Source: Nitrospira sp.
GTDB taxonomy: Bacteria > Nitrospirota > Nitrospiria > Nitrospirales > Nitrospiraceae
Assembly: GCA_023248215.1 (NCBI GenBank)
Contig: JAHFEW010000033.1
Coordinates: 1-43,393 of the forward strand
Length of the DNA stretch: 43,393 nucleotides
Direction: 5' to 3'
The translations under genes and the position numbers were made by a program. The notes beneath the pieces are model-generated. The model saw only the letters and a list, made by a program, of their open reading frames with translations, made no database searches and had not been told where the DNA came from. Every line of letters begins with the position of its first letter. Within the stretch, counting starts at the first letter, position 1. Below, in pieces: positions 1-7,926 of this stretch.

Positions 1-116
1 GGTGTAAGGTGGGTGGTGCACTCGACGCCATCAGGCTAGGCCGAGCGAGAAGAACTGTCAAGGTGGGCCGACCGGCAGACTTGAAAACACGTAGGCCACA
101 GGCGTAGGCGGGTGTT

Positions 117-614
117 CTAGGGTCGTTGTTTCGCTCGCAGCGCGGCCGCTTGTTGAACGCCGATGACCGGGAGGACCGTGGGGTCCAGCAACCCGACTTG
201 TGTCAGGAACGACCCTTGATCCCAATAAATATGTTCATGGGCGATCTTCCCGTTGTCAAACTTCATGACCACGACCGTCAGCAATTCGACCGGCTTCCCG
301 GTGGGCGGCACTCCCGGCAACATGAACTCCATCGGCACGTCGTGTGTAAAGCTGATGAGAAGTTCGTCCACGACCTGCTCGCTGCCGACCGTTCGCGAGA
401 GTCGAACGACCTTGGTATCGGCAGGCCATTTCCCCACAAACAGCTGCTCATAGAACCGGCGCACGGCCTGCCGATCCTCTCCGCCGGTGAGCGTCGGCAG
501 GTGCAATAGATAGGGCTCCGCTGTCATCGTCTGCATGGTCGCGTCCACATCCTTATCGACAAATTCATGCCTCACATGGGCATCAAACACATCGGCGAGC
601 GGTGACTGTTCCAT
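117..614 (-). CDS. SnoaL-like / NTF2-fold protein
   Basis: This 165-residue protein has the size and pattern of the SnoaL-like (NTF2 fold) family: an N-terminal helical region with FYEQLF, then strands carrying an HDVPMEF stretch, PPTGKPVE, and a closing MKFDNGKIAHEHIYWD strand pair. That last block is typical of SnoaL-like polyketide-cyclase relatives. The substrate cannot be told, because the fold serves isomerases, cyclases and non-enzymatic proteins. There is no signal peptide, so it is probably cytoplasmic. The ATG is supported by a purine-rich GAGAGGAGA ribosome site about 6 bases upstream. It lies downstream of the glycoside-hydrolase-like gene on the same strand with a 120-base gap, so co-transcription is possible. 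Family call fairly sure; function unknown. Confidence 0.8.
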   Translation of the reverse strand: MEQSPLADVFDAHVRHEFVDKDVDATMQTMTAEPYLLHLPTLTGGEDRQAVRRFYEQLFVGKWPADTKVVRLSRTVGSEQVVDELLISFTHDVPMEFMLPGVPPTGKPVELLTVVVMKFDNGKIAHEHIYWDQGSFLTQVGLLDPTVLPVIGVQQAAALRAKQRP

Positions 615-734
615 CAGGGATCTCCTCTCGTTGAGGGACCGGCACAGCCTTCAGCAGGGCCAAGGGAACGTTTCTTCTGTCAGACAAGACAAGCGGAGCA
701 CCACCACCTCTGCGCACGCATCACTACCCTGCGG

Positions 735-2186
735 TCACTGCTGAAGGCGTGAGTGATGGGAGCGCCTGACATACAGGACCGCGTCTCCTGCGAAGGGAGC
801 CACGAGCCTGACTCGTCCAGACGGCAGGCGTTTCTGCTCGACCTCTGTGCGATCGAGCTGTGGATTGAACCATTCCACCAGGAATGCACCGGAGAAATGC
901 TGGAGATCGAGCTCGATGCTCGCGGGATTCTCCGAGACGCCGCTGGAGGGCGCATAGATGAGATAGGCCTGACCCGGATCAACCAAACAATACCGGCTTG
1001 AGCAGAGGTCGCTCCGTGGAGTCATGATTTGGAGCGGGATGCGGTCCGCGTAACGTTTCGTCTGGCCGAGCGACAGCAGTACACCCTCGCGAGACTCTCT
1101 CACCTGCTCGTAATATTCGGGATGGGTCGCGGGATCGTACGGATCCATATAGATGGGGTTGAGCCCCCGCATAAAACTTTTCCACACCCAGTCACTGGTC
1201 CCTCCAACTCCCCACAGATGATCCGTATCATTGATGATGACTTTGCGCCCGTCATTGGGAGGTGGATCGTCTCGGTAGGCATACTCGGCCGTATAGGGAG
1301 CCGGGAGCGTCGGGGACACCGCCTCTGCCTTGGACGCCCAGAGGTCCTCTTCCCTATTTCCCCAGGGTGCACTGAACAGCACAGGATGTTGTTTCGGCTT
1401 GGTCGCCTCGTAGTCGTGAATCACCGCGACCAAATGCTCCTGCCATGGCACCGAAGTCGACGTGCTCTCGTTCGCAATTTCATAGACCACGTTGTCGAAG
1501 CGATTCACCGCATCCACCACATGGCGCACAAACCGTTCCTGCCATTCCGTCACAGCAGCACCCATCAGCTCATGGGTCTCGGTTCCTTCTCCATCTCCGT
1601 CGGGGTCCCCGTCTATGCCGTTGATGTTATTGGCCCGATGAAATGGATGGAACTCCCAGGGATTCTCCGGTCTGTCGGGTGACTTCCGCTCAATCCCCCA
1701 CCCTTGAAACAACATGACGGCGACATAGATGCCGTGTTGACCAGCCTCCTGCACTCGTGCCGCCAACCGATCGAAAAACACTGGATTCATTTGGCTCACA
1801 TCGAACTTTAACTTCCCGTCCAAGGCGAGCCCTGGTCCTGTCCGTAGGTACGGCAGAGGTTCCGAGAGCGCCTCCTCCTGACGCCAGAGCCGGAAAAAGT
1901 TTAAATGATACCGCTCTAGGAAATGCACATATCTGCTGTAGTCAAAGGGAACCTGTTCTTTATCCGAAACAGCGTCTTGCAGATTCCTCCAGGTATGGGA
2001 ACCGACGAGATAGACGACTTTGCCCGCCCCGTCGCTAAAGTACCGGGGGTTCACCGAATCGGCCCGGAGAGGTCCAACGGCCGGACCAATGGCCGTAACG
2101 GCAGACATCCTGACCTCGCTGCAGGCGAGGACCGTCAGTGAGAACACTATACTCGCGAGCCATTCGCATATGGTTCTGAAACGCAT
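735..2186 (-). CDS. Exported DUF4038-type glycoside-hydrolase-like lipoprotein
   Basis: This 483-residue protein starts with a hydrophobic signal segment ending in VLAC (Cys22), which suits a lipoprotein although Leu at -2 is not ideal. Residues about 45-400 look like the TIM barrel of the DUF4038/apiosidase-like (GH140-related) group: GSHTWRNLQD near 62, LNFFRLWRQEEA near 95, and VVYEIANES with a likely acid/base Glu at 240. An Asp-rich loop around 190-203 (GIDGDPDGDGEGTE) resembles a calcium-binding loop. The last 80 residues look like the beta domain called putative collagen-binding in this family (DLQHFSGAFLVEWFNP). The expected role is cleavage of a plant- or microbe-derived polysaccharide at the cell surface, but the substrate is not visible. 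There is no sugar transporter nearby. Confidence 0.72.
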   Translation of the reverse strand: MRFRTICEWLASIVFSLTVLACSEVRMSAVTAIGPAVGPLRADSVNPRYFSDGAGKVVYLVGSHTWRNLQDAVSDKEQVPFDYSRYVHFLERYHLNFFRLWRQEEALSEPLPYLRTGPGLALDGKLKFDVSQMNPVFFDRLAARVQEAGQHGIYVAVMLFQGWGIERKSPDRPENPWEFHPFHRANNINGIDGDPDGDGEGTETHELMGAAVTEWQERFVRHVVDAVNRFDNVVYEIANESTSTSVPWQEHLVAVIHDYEATKPKQHPVLFSAPWGNREEDLWASKAEAVSPTLPAPYTAEYAYRDDPPPNDGRKVIINDTDHLWGVGGTSDWVWKSFMRGLNPIYMDPYDPATHPEYYEQVRESREGVLLSLGQTKRYADRIPLQIMTPRSDLCSSRYCLVDPGQAYLIYAPSSGVSENPASIELDLQHFSGAFLVEWFNPQLDRTEVEQKRLPSGRVRLVAPFAGDAVLYVRRSHHSRLQQ

Positions 2187-2378
2187 TTCTCAGTGATTCT
2201 CCAACTGGTTGGTGGATTCAGAATAGCTTGGGCTAGGCATGCGAGTGTGGCAGGGATTCGATGTCCGGCCTGTAGCCTTCGTGAGCGCTTCAGCATACGC
2301 GCTCAGCCCCACGTGAGCCAAGAGCGGACAGGCGTCGGGTCGCTCGTATCGCTGAATTGGAAACACTCGAACGAGCCT

Positions 2379-2891
2379 CTATTGCACGTTGTTGGCCAGG
2401 ATAAAGAGCTCCTGCTCCAGCGTGCGAAAGAATTGCTGATAGGGCTCGGGGGACTCGATGGCCTTGAGATAATACGGCGCGCTGGCACGCACCACCAGTT
2501 GCGTGTCTCCGCGCGGCCGGACGGTGGCATTGAGGCGGACCAGATCGCTCCGGTGATAAAACGCCCCCCAACTCCGGAACTGCCTGCTTAGGATCAGGAG
2601 CCCGTCGTCTCGGTACGTATAGTAGGACGGATCGTCCAATTGCGGGGCTTCATAATCCTCGAACTTCTTGCCGGACACGATACCCAATGCTTCATCCAAT
2701 ACTTCGACGGCGAAACCTACATCTTGAAATGTCGAGACGACCGCCTGAATGGTTTTGAGACGGTCGGTGGTGTCGAACATCCGGCATCGGGCAGCACGCA
2801 CTTTGACCTGGCTGGCTTCGGACTGCCAGAGCTGATCGCGCGACTCCCATTGGTTCTCATGTCGCCATTCATAGGGCGAGCAGCCGGTTGC
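2379..2891 (-). repeat. Direct repeat copy 1 (about 513 bp) flanking the sensor kinase
   Basis: This stretch matches 6102-6613 in the same orientation. By eye there are about 20 substitutions plus one indel, roughly 96% identity, and nine of the substitutions fall in the 30 bases nearest 2379. The match ends sharply at 2891/6613, at the codon for the Gly-Cys of the lipobox. Together with copy 2 it brackets the hybrid kinase gene. Confidence 0.9.
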
Positions 2892-3153
2892 TTTCGCCTC
2901 ATCCAGATTCTTGGCATCGAGGATTTGCGTGAGGAGCGCTTCGCCCTCCTCAGGCGCCGGACTCTTGGCGTCCCAGTCGAGCGCGGGCGAGGGTGACGAA
3001 TCGTAGCGGTAGGTCTTGGCCGGCTTTTTCTTCTTGAACTGCGCCTGCGTCCCGACTTCCGGCCCGCATGAGGGTCTTCGCCTCGGGATGTTTATACGGC
3101 GCAGTCTGGTTGCCACCGGACGCATGCTTCTTGCTCTTTGTACTGCGGGCCAC
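2379..3153 (-). pseudogene. Chimera: DNA-methyltransferase N-terminus fused to a lipoprotein tail
   Basis: Reading from 3153, the first about 28 residues (MARSTKSKKHASGG..., ending KHPEAKTLM) are in one frame. The sequence resumes in the next frame as RPEVGTQAQFKKKKPAKTYR and on to DAKSPAPEEGEALL. Removing one base of the CCC run at 3063-3065 joins the two. This pattern recalls the N-terminus of site-specific adenine DNA methyltransferases of the type III Mod kind; that is recollection, not a search. At about 2891 the methyltransferase part stops at ...DEAKA and runs straight into TGCSPYEW, the mature part of a lipoprotein duplicated at 6102-6703. An open frame of 248 codons (ATG at 3125) spans the fusion, but without a signal peptide or catalytic motifs. 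It is most likely a non-functional recombination product, although a chimeric protein could be made. Confidence 0.6.
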
Positions 3154-3514
3154 GTCGCTCCCCCTGCTTATCTCTGTTCAGGCTGCGGCAGCATACCCTT
3201 TTACACACAGGACGACAATCGCAAGTTGCTCCTCTCGCGGCTGCCACAACATGGACTGGCTGAATGGTACGGAACGCGGTGGGGCTACTCTACCGCGAAG
3301 ATGGGGGTCTGATGGCGCATGGATCGAGATGCGCAGAATTCAAGCTTTCCCTTCCCGCCCCTGACCTCGGATTGCGTTTGCGGTTCTTGTCCTGAAGGAG
3401 TAGCCTTTTATCGACTTCGGCACCTCGGGGGGGACTCGATGGCCGACCTGCCTCTCTTCCAGATGATCCTCGCCGCCCTGTCTCTCACGCTTTTCATCTC
3501 GACTAGGAGCAACC
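3154..3514. other. Gene-free stretch upstream of the hybrid kinase
   Basis: These 361 bases lie between the divergent methyltransferase/lipoprotein chimera and the kinase gene. No convincing coding frame, RNA gene or terminator is seen; the short open frames here have no ribosome site or family resemblance. The kinase promoter presumably lies here, but no clear -35/-10 pair stands out. Confidence 0.5.
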
Positions 3515-6127
3515 ATGTCTCCTGAAGCCGTTGATTCGTCATCCTACGATGCGTGGCGAAAGGCGTTCGCGAGAGACCGCTTGCGTACCCTCTATTACCT
3601 CGGCCTGACGGCCAATCCCGTCTTTCTCCTATCCGACCTGCTGTTCTATCGGGATCACCTGTCGACGCTCCTCACGATCCGAGCCATCCTGGAGATGGGC
3701 TTTCTCCTGGTGTTCTTCACCCTGGTGCGACGTCGTTCCGCGGTACCTCCACAAGTGGCGCTAATTTTATGGGTGCTGATCGGCAATCTGTGTATTGCAC
3801 AGATGACGGTACACTTGGGAGGTTTTACCTCCGCCTATTACAATGGGTTGAATCTGGTCTTCCTTGCAGCGGCGGTGATCGTCCCGGTCTCCTGGACCAG
3901 TCACTTGGCGGCCCAAGTCACCACCCTCCTCTATTACTATGGGATCAATCTTCTCCAGCCTCTGCCTGCCGGAGCAGACGCTGCTGCGTTGCAGAATTCC
4001 TTCTTCCTCGTCTGGACCTGCGTGGCCTGTCTCTTCTCGGCCTACCTCTACGAGACTTTGCAGGTCGCGGAATTCCAGGCGCGGCTGGCCGAACGCCGGA
4101 CGCGGGAAGAACTGGAACTGTCCCATCGCAAACTGTTGGAACTCGACCGCTTGAAGGATCAGTTCTTTGCCAATATCAACCACGAGCTTCGCACACCACT
4201 CACACTCAGCCTGGGGGCGTTCACCACCCTGTTAAAAACTCCGTTGCCAAAAGAATCAGAGGCCGTGGTGCGGTCGGGCCTGCGGAACACTTCGCGTTTG
4301 TTGTTCCTGATCAATGAGCTACTGGAGCTCGCCCGGTTCGAAAGCGGACGGGCCGACCTTCGCACCGCTTGCGTCGACCTGGCCGCACTCATCACACACG
4401 TGGCCGCCAATTTTGAGTCCTCGGAACGGCGGCGGATCTTCATGGACGGTATGTCCACCCCCGTGCCGGCGCACGTGGACGTTCGCAAGATGACCAAGGT
4501 CCTCTCAAATGTATTGATGAACGCGTTTAAGTTCAGCGATCCAGAGCAGGGCAAGGTCTGGATCTCATTGGCGTCCGAGCAGAGACAGGTCTCCATCACC
4601 ATCCGGGATAACGGAATCGGCATTCCCGAAAATCAGTTCGAGCGTATTTTCGACCGGTTCACCCAAGTGGAGGGCCAGGCCACGAGGAGATTTGAAGGCA
4701 GCGGGATCGGGTTGGCGCTGGCGAAGGAAATCGTGACGCTCCATGGCGGGCAGATCGCCGTACAGAGCACCGTCGGGGAAGGATCGACTTTTACCGTGAC
4801 CCTGCCGCGGGGTAACGTGGATGCCGTCCCCATAGTTCCCATCGATGAAGAAGACGCGCCGGCGCCTCTTACCTCCGGGGAAGACCCGCCGATCGATGAA
4901 GACCAGGAATCGATGCGAGACGTGGCAAGTCGTGACCAGCCCGTGATTCTGGTGGTGGATGACAATGCCGATATGCGCGCCTACCTCACGCGCTTGTTGG
5001 CCGACGAGTATCGGGTGATCACCGCCGGTGACGGAGAGGACGCGTTGCAGAAGGCACGGCGGCTGCTGCCGGCGCTGGTGGTGGCGGATATCATGATGCC
5101 CATTATGAGCGGACATGATCTGTTGAAGGCGATTCGTTGCGATGACGCGCTTCGCGCGACGCCGGTTATTTTACTCACGGCGCGAGCGGGAACCGAAGCG
5201 CGCGTGGAGAGCCTGGAGGCGGGAGCAGACGACTATGTGAGCAAGCCCTTCAATGAGGAAGAACTCCTGGCGCGGATCAAAAATCAATTGCGGATTCATG
5301 GTCAGGAACGAGAGCTCGAAGCCAAGGCGACTCAGCTGCAACACCTGTATTCGAAGCTGGAAACCATCAACACAGAACTGCGCGAACTCAGCCTGCGGAA
5401 GTCCGAATTTGTGTCGATCGTATCCCATGACCTGCGAACACCACTGGCGGCCATCGGCGGATTCGTCGACAACTTACTGGACTGCATCGGCGGACCTCTC
5501 ACCGACAAACAGCGGAGGTATCTCGACCGAATCAAGAGCAACATCGGCCGGCTGGTTCGAATGATTAACGACCTGCTGGACCTGTCAAAAATCGAGGCCG
5601 GGACCATGCGGCTCGACTCCAAGACATTGGTGATCGCCGACTTGGCCGAGACGGTCGTGGACAATCTTCACATGCTGGCGCGGGAAAAACACCTTTCCTT
5701 GCGAGCGACCACCGCGGACAAGCACCTCGTCGTGCGGGGAGATCCGGACAAACTCACGCAGGTATTGACCAACCTCATTCAGAATGCCTGCAAATTCACA
5801 CCGCCCGGCGGCGAGGTGCGGCTCGACATCGATGCCGAGGAAGCCGGATTCGTCCGACTCTGCGTGGCCGATACGGGCTGCGGGATCCCGCCGGAAGAAG
5901 TGCCGCACGTGTTTGAGAAGTTCTATCGGGGGACCTCGTCCCATGGCGAAGCGCGAGGGGCCGGGCTGGGGCTGGCGATTGCCAAGCATTTTGTGGAACT
6001 ACAGCAGGGCCGCATCTGGGTGGAGAGTGCACCGGGGCAAGGCAGTCGATTTTATCTCACCCTTCCGCTGGCTCCGCGCGTGAATGCTGAGTTGGAAGAG
6101 GCTACTGAACGGCATTGGCCTGGATGA
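3515..6127 (+). CDS. Membrane hybrid sensor kinase, HK-REC-HK architecture
   Basis: This 870-residue protein begins with about six hydrophobic segments (residues 24-180), followed by a charged linker. A first kinase unit follows: HisKA with NHELRTP (His223), then ATPase boxes DNGIGIP (365-371) and GSGIGLALAK. A receiver domain covers about 477-595 (VDDNADMRAY, phosphoacceptor Asp525 in ADIMMP, Lys577 in SKPF). After a coiled linker comes a second kinase unit: SHDLRTP (His638), DTGCGIP (786-792), GAGLGLAIAKHF. No DNA-binding output is present and no response-regulator gene is adjacent, so it probably signals to an unlinked partner. The stop overlaps by 26 bases the 3' end of the convergent lipoprotein pseudogene. 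It lies between two 513-bp direct repeats, so mobility or loss by recombination is possible. The ATG is preceded by AGGAGC. Confidence 0.93.
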   Translation: MSPEAVDSSSYDAWRKAFARDRLRTLYYLGLTANPVFLLSDLLFYRDHLSTLLTIRAILEMGFLLVFFTLVRRRSAVPPQVALILWVLIGNLCIAQMTVHLGGFTSAYYNGLNLVFLAAAVIVPVSWTSHLAAQVTTLLYYYGINLLQPLPAGADAAALQNSFFLVWTCVACLFSAYLYETLQVAEFQARLAERRTREELELSHRKLLELDRLKDQFFANINHELRTPLTLSLGAFTTLLKTPLPKESEAVVRSGLRNTSRLLFLINELLELARFESGRADLRTACVDLAALITHVAANFESSERRRIFMDGMSTPVPAHVDVRKMTKVLSNVLMNAFKFSDPEQGKVWISLASEQRQVSITIRDNGIGIPENQFERIFDRFTQVEGQATRRFEGSGIGLALAKEIVTLHGGQIAVQSTVGEGSTFTVTLPRGNVDAVPIVPIDEEDAPAPLTSGEDPPIDEDQESMRDVASRDQPVILVVDDNADMRAYLTRLLADEYRVITAGDGEDALQKARRLLPALVVADIMMPIMSGHDLLKAIRCDDALRATPVILLTARAGTEARVESLEAGADDYVSKPFNEEELLARIKNQLRIHGQERELEAKATQLQHLYSKLETINTELRELSLRKSEFVSIVSHDLRTPLAAIGGFVDNLLDCIGGPLTDKQRRYLDRIKSNIGRLVRMINDLLDLSKIEAGTMRLDSKTLVIADLAETVVDNLHMLAREKHLSLRATTADKHLVVRGDPDKLTQVLTNLIQNACKFTPPGGEVRLDIDAEEAGFVRLCVADTGCGIPPEEVPHVFEKFYRGTSSHGEARGAGLGLAIAKHFVELQQGRIWVESAPGQGSRFYLTLPLAPRVNAELEEATERHWPG

Positions 6128-6613
6128 ACAGCACCTGCTCCAGCGTGCGAAAGAATTGCTGATAGGGCTCGGGGGACTCGATGGCTCTGAGGTAATACGG
6201 CGCGCTGGCACGCACCATCAGTTGCGTGTCTCCGCGCGGCCGGACGGTGGCATTGAGGCGGACCAGATCGTCCGGTGATAAAACGCCCCCCAACTCCGGA
6301 ACTGCCTGGTTAGGATCAGGAGCCCGTCGTCTCGGTACGTATAGTAGGACGGGTCGCCCAATTGCGGGGCTTCATAATCCTCGAACTTCTTGCCGGACAC
6401 GATGCCCAATGCTTCATCCAATACTTCGACGGCGAAACCTACATCCTGAAATGTCGAGACGACCGCCTGAATGGTTTTGAGACGGTCGGTGGTGTCGAAC
6501 ATCCGGCATTGGGCAGCACGCACTTTGACCTGGCTGGCTTCGGACTGCCAGAGCTGATCGCGCGACTCCCATTGGTTCTCATGTCACCATTCATAGGGCG
6601 AGCAGCCGGTTGC
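6102..6613 (-). repeat. Direct repeat copy 2 (about 512 bp) flanking the sensor kinase
   Basis: This is the partner of 2379-2891, in the same orientation. It carries the last part of the lipoprotein pseudogene and includes the last 26 bases of the kinase frame. It is one base shorter than copy 1 because of the deletion near 6270. Sequence beyond 6613 is the native signal-peptide region, so this copy is probably the original locus and copy 1 the derived one. Confidence 0.9.
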
Positions 6614-6703
6614 CACGCAGACCAGCGTCAGAAAGCAAGAGACGAGCCGGCATGTGCGGAAAGCTGCGAGCAGGCATGTCATGGCGGCAGATGTCGTACT
6701 CAC
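6102..6703 (-). pseudogene. Broken small lipoprotein gene (nonsense codon plus frameshift)
   Basis: A GTG at 6703, with AAGGA upstream, or the ATG at 6682 would start a good lipoprotein signal peptide ending VATGC. Five codons later comes TGA, where repeat copy 1 has CGA (Arg). Downstream, the frame reads AAQCRMFDTTDRLKTIQAVV and on to SWGAFYHR, where one C is missing near 6270 relative to copy 1. The tail LVRLNATVRPRGD...QANAVQ then lies in another frame. Both lesions disrupt the protein. It belongs to the same family as the genes at 6707-7144 and 7157-7822 (pattern R-A-x-x-R-x-F-D near the start, Q-D-x-G-F in the middle, QQFF near the end), and follows them in one minus-strand row, so it was probably the third cistron of an operon. 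Confidence 0.78.
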
Positions 6704-6706
6704 GCC

Positions 6707-7144
6707 CTAGTCCTTTGTCAGAAATAGCGAGTGCTTCACCGATGCAAAGAAGTTTTGGTGCACCTTGGGGTCTTCGATCGGCTTGTTGTTGTATATGGCA
6801 TTGGCGCGAATCATCGTCTTACCGTCGTCTTGTGGACGCACAGTGACCGTCACGCCGAGTACGTCGTCATAATTTGGCTCGGCGAATCTGGCCGCCGTCA
6901 CCAGACCCAACGGTTCATTGGCGCGTTCGATGATGAATCCCAAGTCTTGCAAGGCCGCGATGACGCCGCGCATGGCGACCGTGCGATCCTTAACCTCAAA
7001 CGTGCGGGTCTGTGCGCTTCGGATTTTCATTTGCGCATCGGTCGACGAAAAGAGCTCCTTGCGCGGTTCCGGCGCCGTACAACCGTACAGCATGAAGCAT
7101 CCCGTCAGAATCACACCTGCCCCGGCAACCTGTGTCCAGCTCAT
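6707..7144 (-). CDS. Small paralogous lipoprotein, family A member 1
   Basis: This 145-residue protein has a signal peptide with lipobox MLYGC (Cys22), predicting acylation and an envelope location; Lol sorting to the outer membrane is plausible because no Asp follows the Cys. The mature part has RSAQTRTFEVKDR, then ALQDLGFIIE, then a hydrophilic strand-rich end (TVTVRPQDDGKTMIRANA) and HQNFFASVKHSLFL. These blocks line up with the pseudogene at 6102-6703 and with the larger gene at 7157-7822, so all arose by duplication. The stop lies 3 bases before the GTG that could start the pseudogene, and its own start lies 12 bases after the stop of 7157-7822, so the row reads as one operon. Function unknown; no catalytic motif is seen. 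Confidence 0.8.
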   Translation of the reverse strand: MSWTQVAGAGVILTGCFMLYGCTAPEPRKELFSSTDAQMKIRSAQTRTFEVKDRTVAMRGVIAALQDLGFIIERANEPLGLVTAARFAEPNYDDVLGVTVTVRPQDDGKTMIRANAIYNNKPIEDPKVHQNFFASVKHSLFLTKD

Positions 7145-7156
7145 GAGTCCTCGCAG

Positions 7157-7822
7157 TTAAATCGTGTACGGCTCCAAGAAAACGGCCTTGGAGAGCTTCG
7201 CAAAAAATTGCTGGTAAATTTCAGGATCGCGGATCATTTCCATTTTCTGTTCACCGGGCGGGATGTAATTGCGGTCGGCCTGCCCCTCTCCCTTCCACAC
7301 CGCTCGATAGAACATGATCCGGACTTCCTGCCGCGAGCCGTCCGGATTCAACGGGCGCGTCACGATGGTCGCGGCGACCTTCTGGTGCAGGTCGACCGGC
7401 ATCATGACATTTCCGAGAGAGAGGAGCCACACCAAGAGCCGGTTGAGATACTGGTCATACTCGCGCGCGCTGCGCTCTTTCGCCGCGCGCAGGAAACCAA
7501 CTTCCCGCACGCTTTCTTCAACTTGAAAGCCGAGATCCTGCAACGAGGCGGCTGAGGCCGATAGTAACTCCTTGTCGTTCGCCGTATCGAAAAGGCGAGT
7601 TTGCATCGCCCGATTGGCGTTACTCTCTGGCGAGAGCTGGAATAACTCCGTCGGTTGCGTCTGCTGCACACAGCCACTGACCAAGGCCGGCAGTAGGAAT
7701 GCGAGTAAAGGCAGCGTCCATCTACCCGATGGAAATCCTGGGAGATGAACACCGGAGGCCCAGCCGGTTCCCGCGACATCGCTTGTACAGACTCTTCTCT
7801 TCAGGCTGTTCAAAATGGTCAT
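7157..7822 (-). CDS. Paralogous lipoprotein, family A member 2
   Basis: This 221-residue frame has a hydrophobic stretch WTLPLLAFLLPALVSGC, giving a lipobox with Cys51. The n-region before it is unusually long (about 35 residues). The only ATG, at 7822, lies inside a dispersed intergenic repeat (7807-7926), so the first dozen residues are repeat-derived and the annotated start may not be the ancestral one. No in-frame GTG is seen closer to the hydrophobic segment. The mature part aligns with its neighbours (MQTRLFDTAND, SLQDLGFQVEE, then YQQFFAKLSKAVFLEP) and adds an insert around 120-150 (NRLLVWLLSLGNVMMP) that may contact a membrane. The role is unknown; its position next to a BamE-like lipoprotein suggests envelope maintenance. 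Confidence 0.72.
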   Translation of the reverse strand: MTILNSLKRRVCTSDVAGTGWASGVHLPGFPSGRWTLPLLAFLLPALVSGCVQQTQPTELFQLSPESNANRAMQTRLFDTANDKELLSASAASLQDLGFQVEESVREVGFLRAAKERSAREYDQYLNRLLVWLLSLGNVMMPVDLHQKVAATIVTRPLNPDGSRQEVRIMFYRAVWKGEGQADRNYIPPGEQKMEMIRDPEIYQQFFAKLSKAVFLEPYTI

Positions 7823-7926
7823 CCAGCGAGGCCGAGTAAGCGAGAGCCCGAGGCATACGTTTTTGCGTACGTTGAGGAGGTGAGCGACGCGAGACCAAAG
7901 CTGGGGACCATTTTCAGCAGCCTATT
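7807..7926 (+). repeat. Dispersed intergenic element, copy R1
   Basis: This approximately 120-base stretch resembles 22741-22925. Shared blocks in order are TGTTCAAAA, GGTC-CCAGCG-GGCCG, AAGCGA, GAGGCATAC, CGTACGT-GAG, GACGCG, CAAAGCTGG, and TTTCA-CA-CCT. It lies between two minus-strand lipoprotein genes. Its far end abuts the stop codon of the BamE-like gene, and its near end supplies the ATG of the next gene. No open frame of its own is evident. It looks like a MITE- or REP-type element rather than a gene. Confidence 0.7.

Noticed and set aside
3424-3444. Shared word GGGGGACTCGATGGCC with repeat copy 1 (near 2448)
   Set aside because: Sixteen identical bases in a 43-kb, GC-rich window can arise by chance and no flanking similarity extends it.
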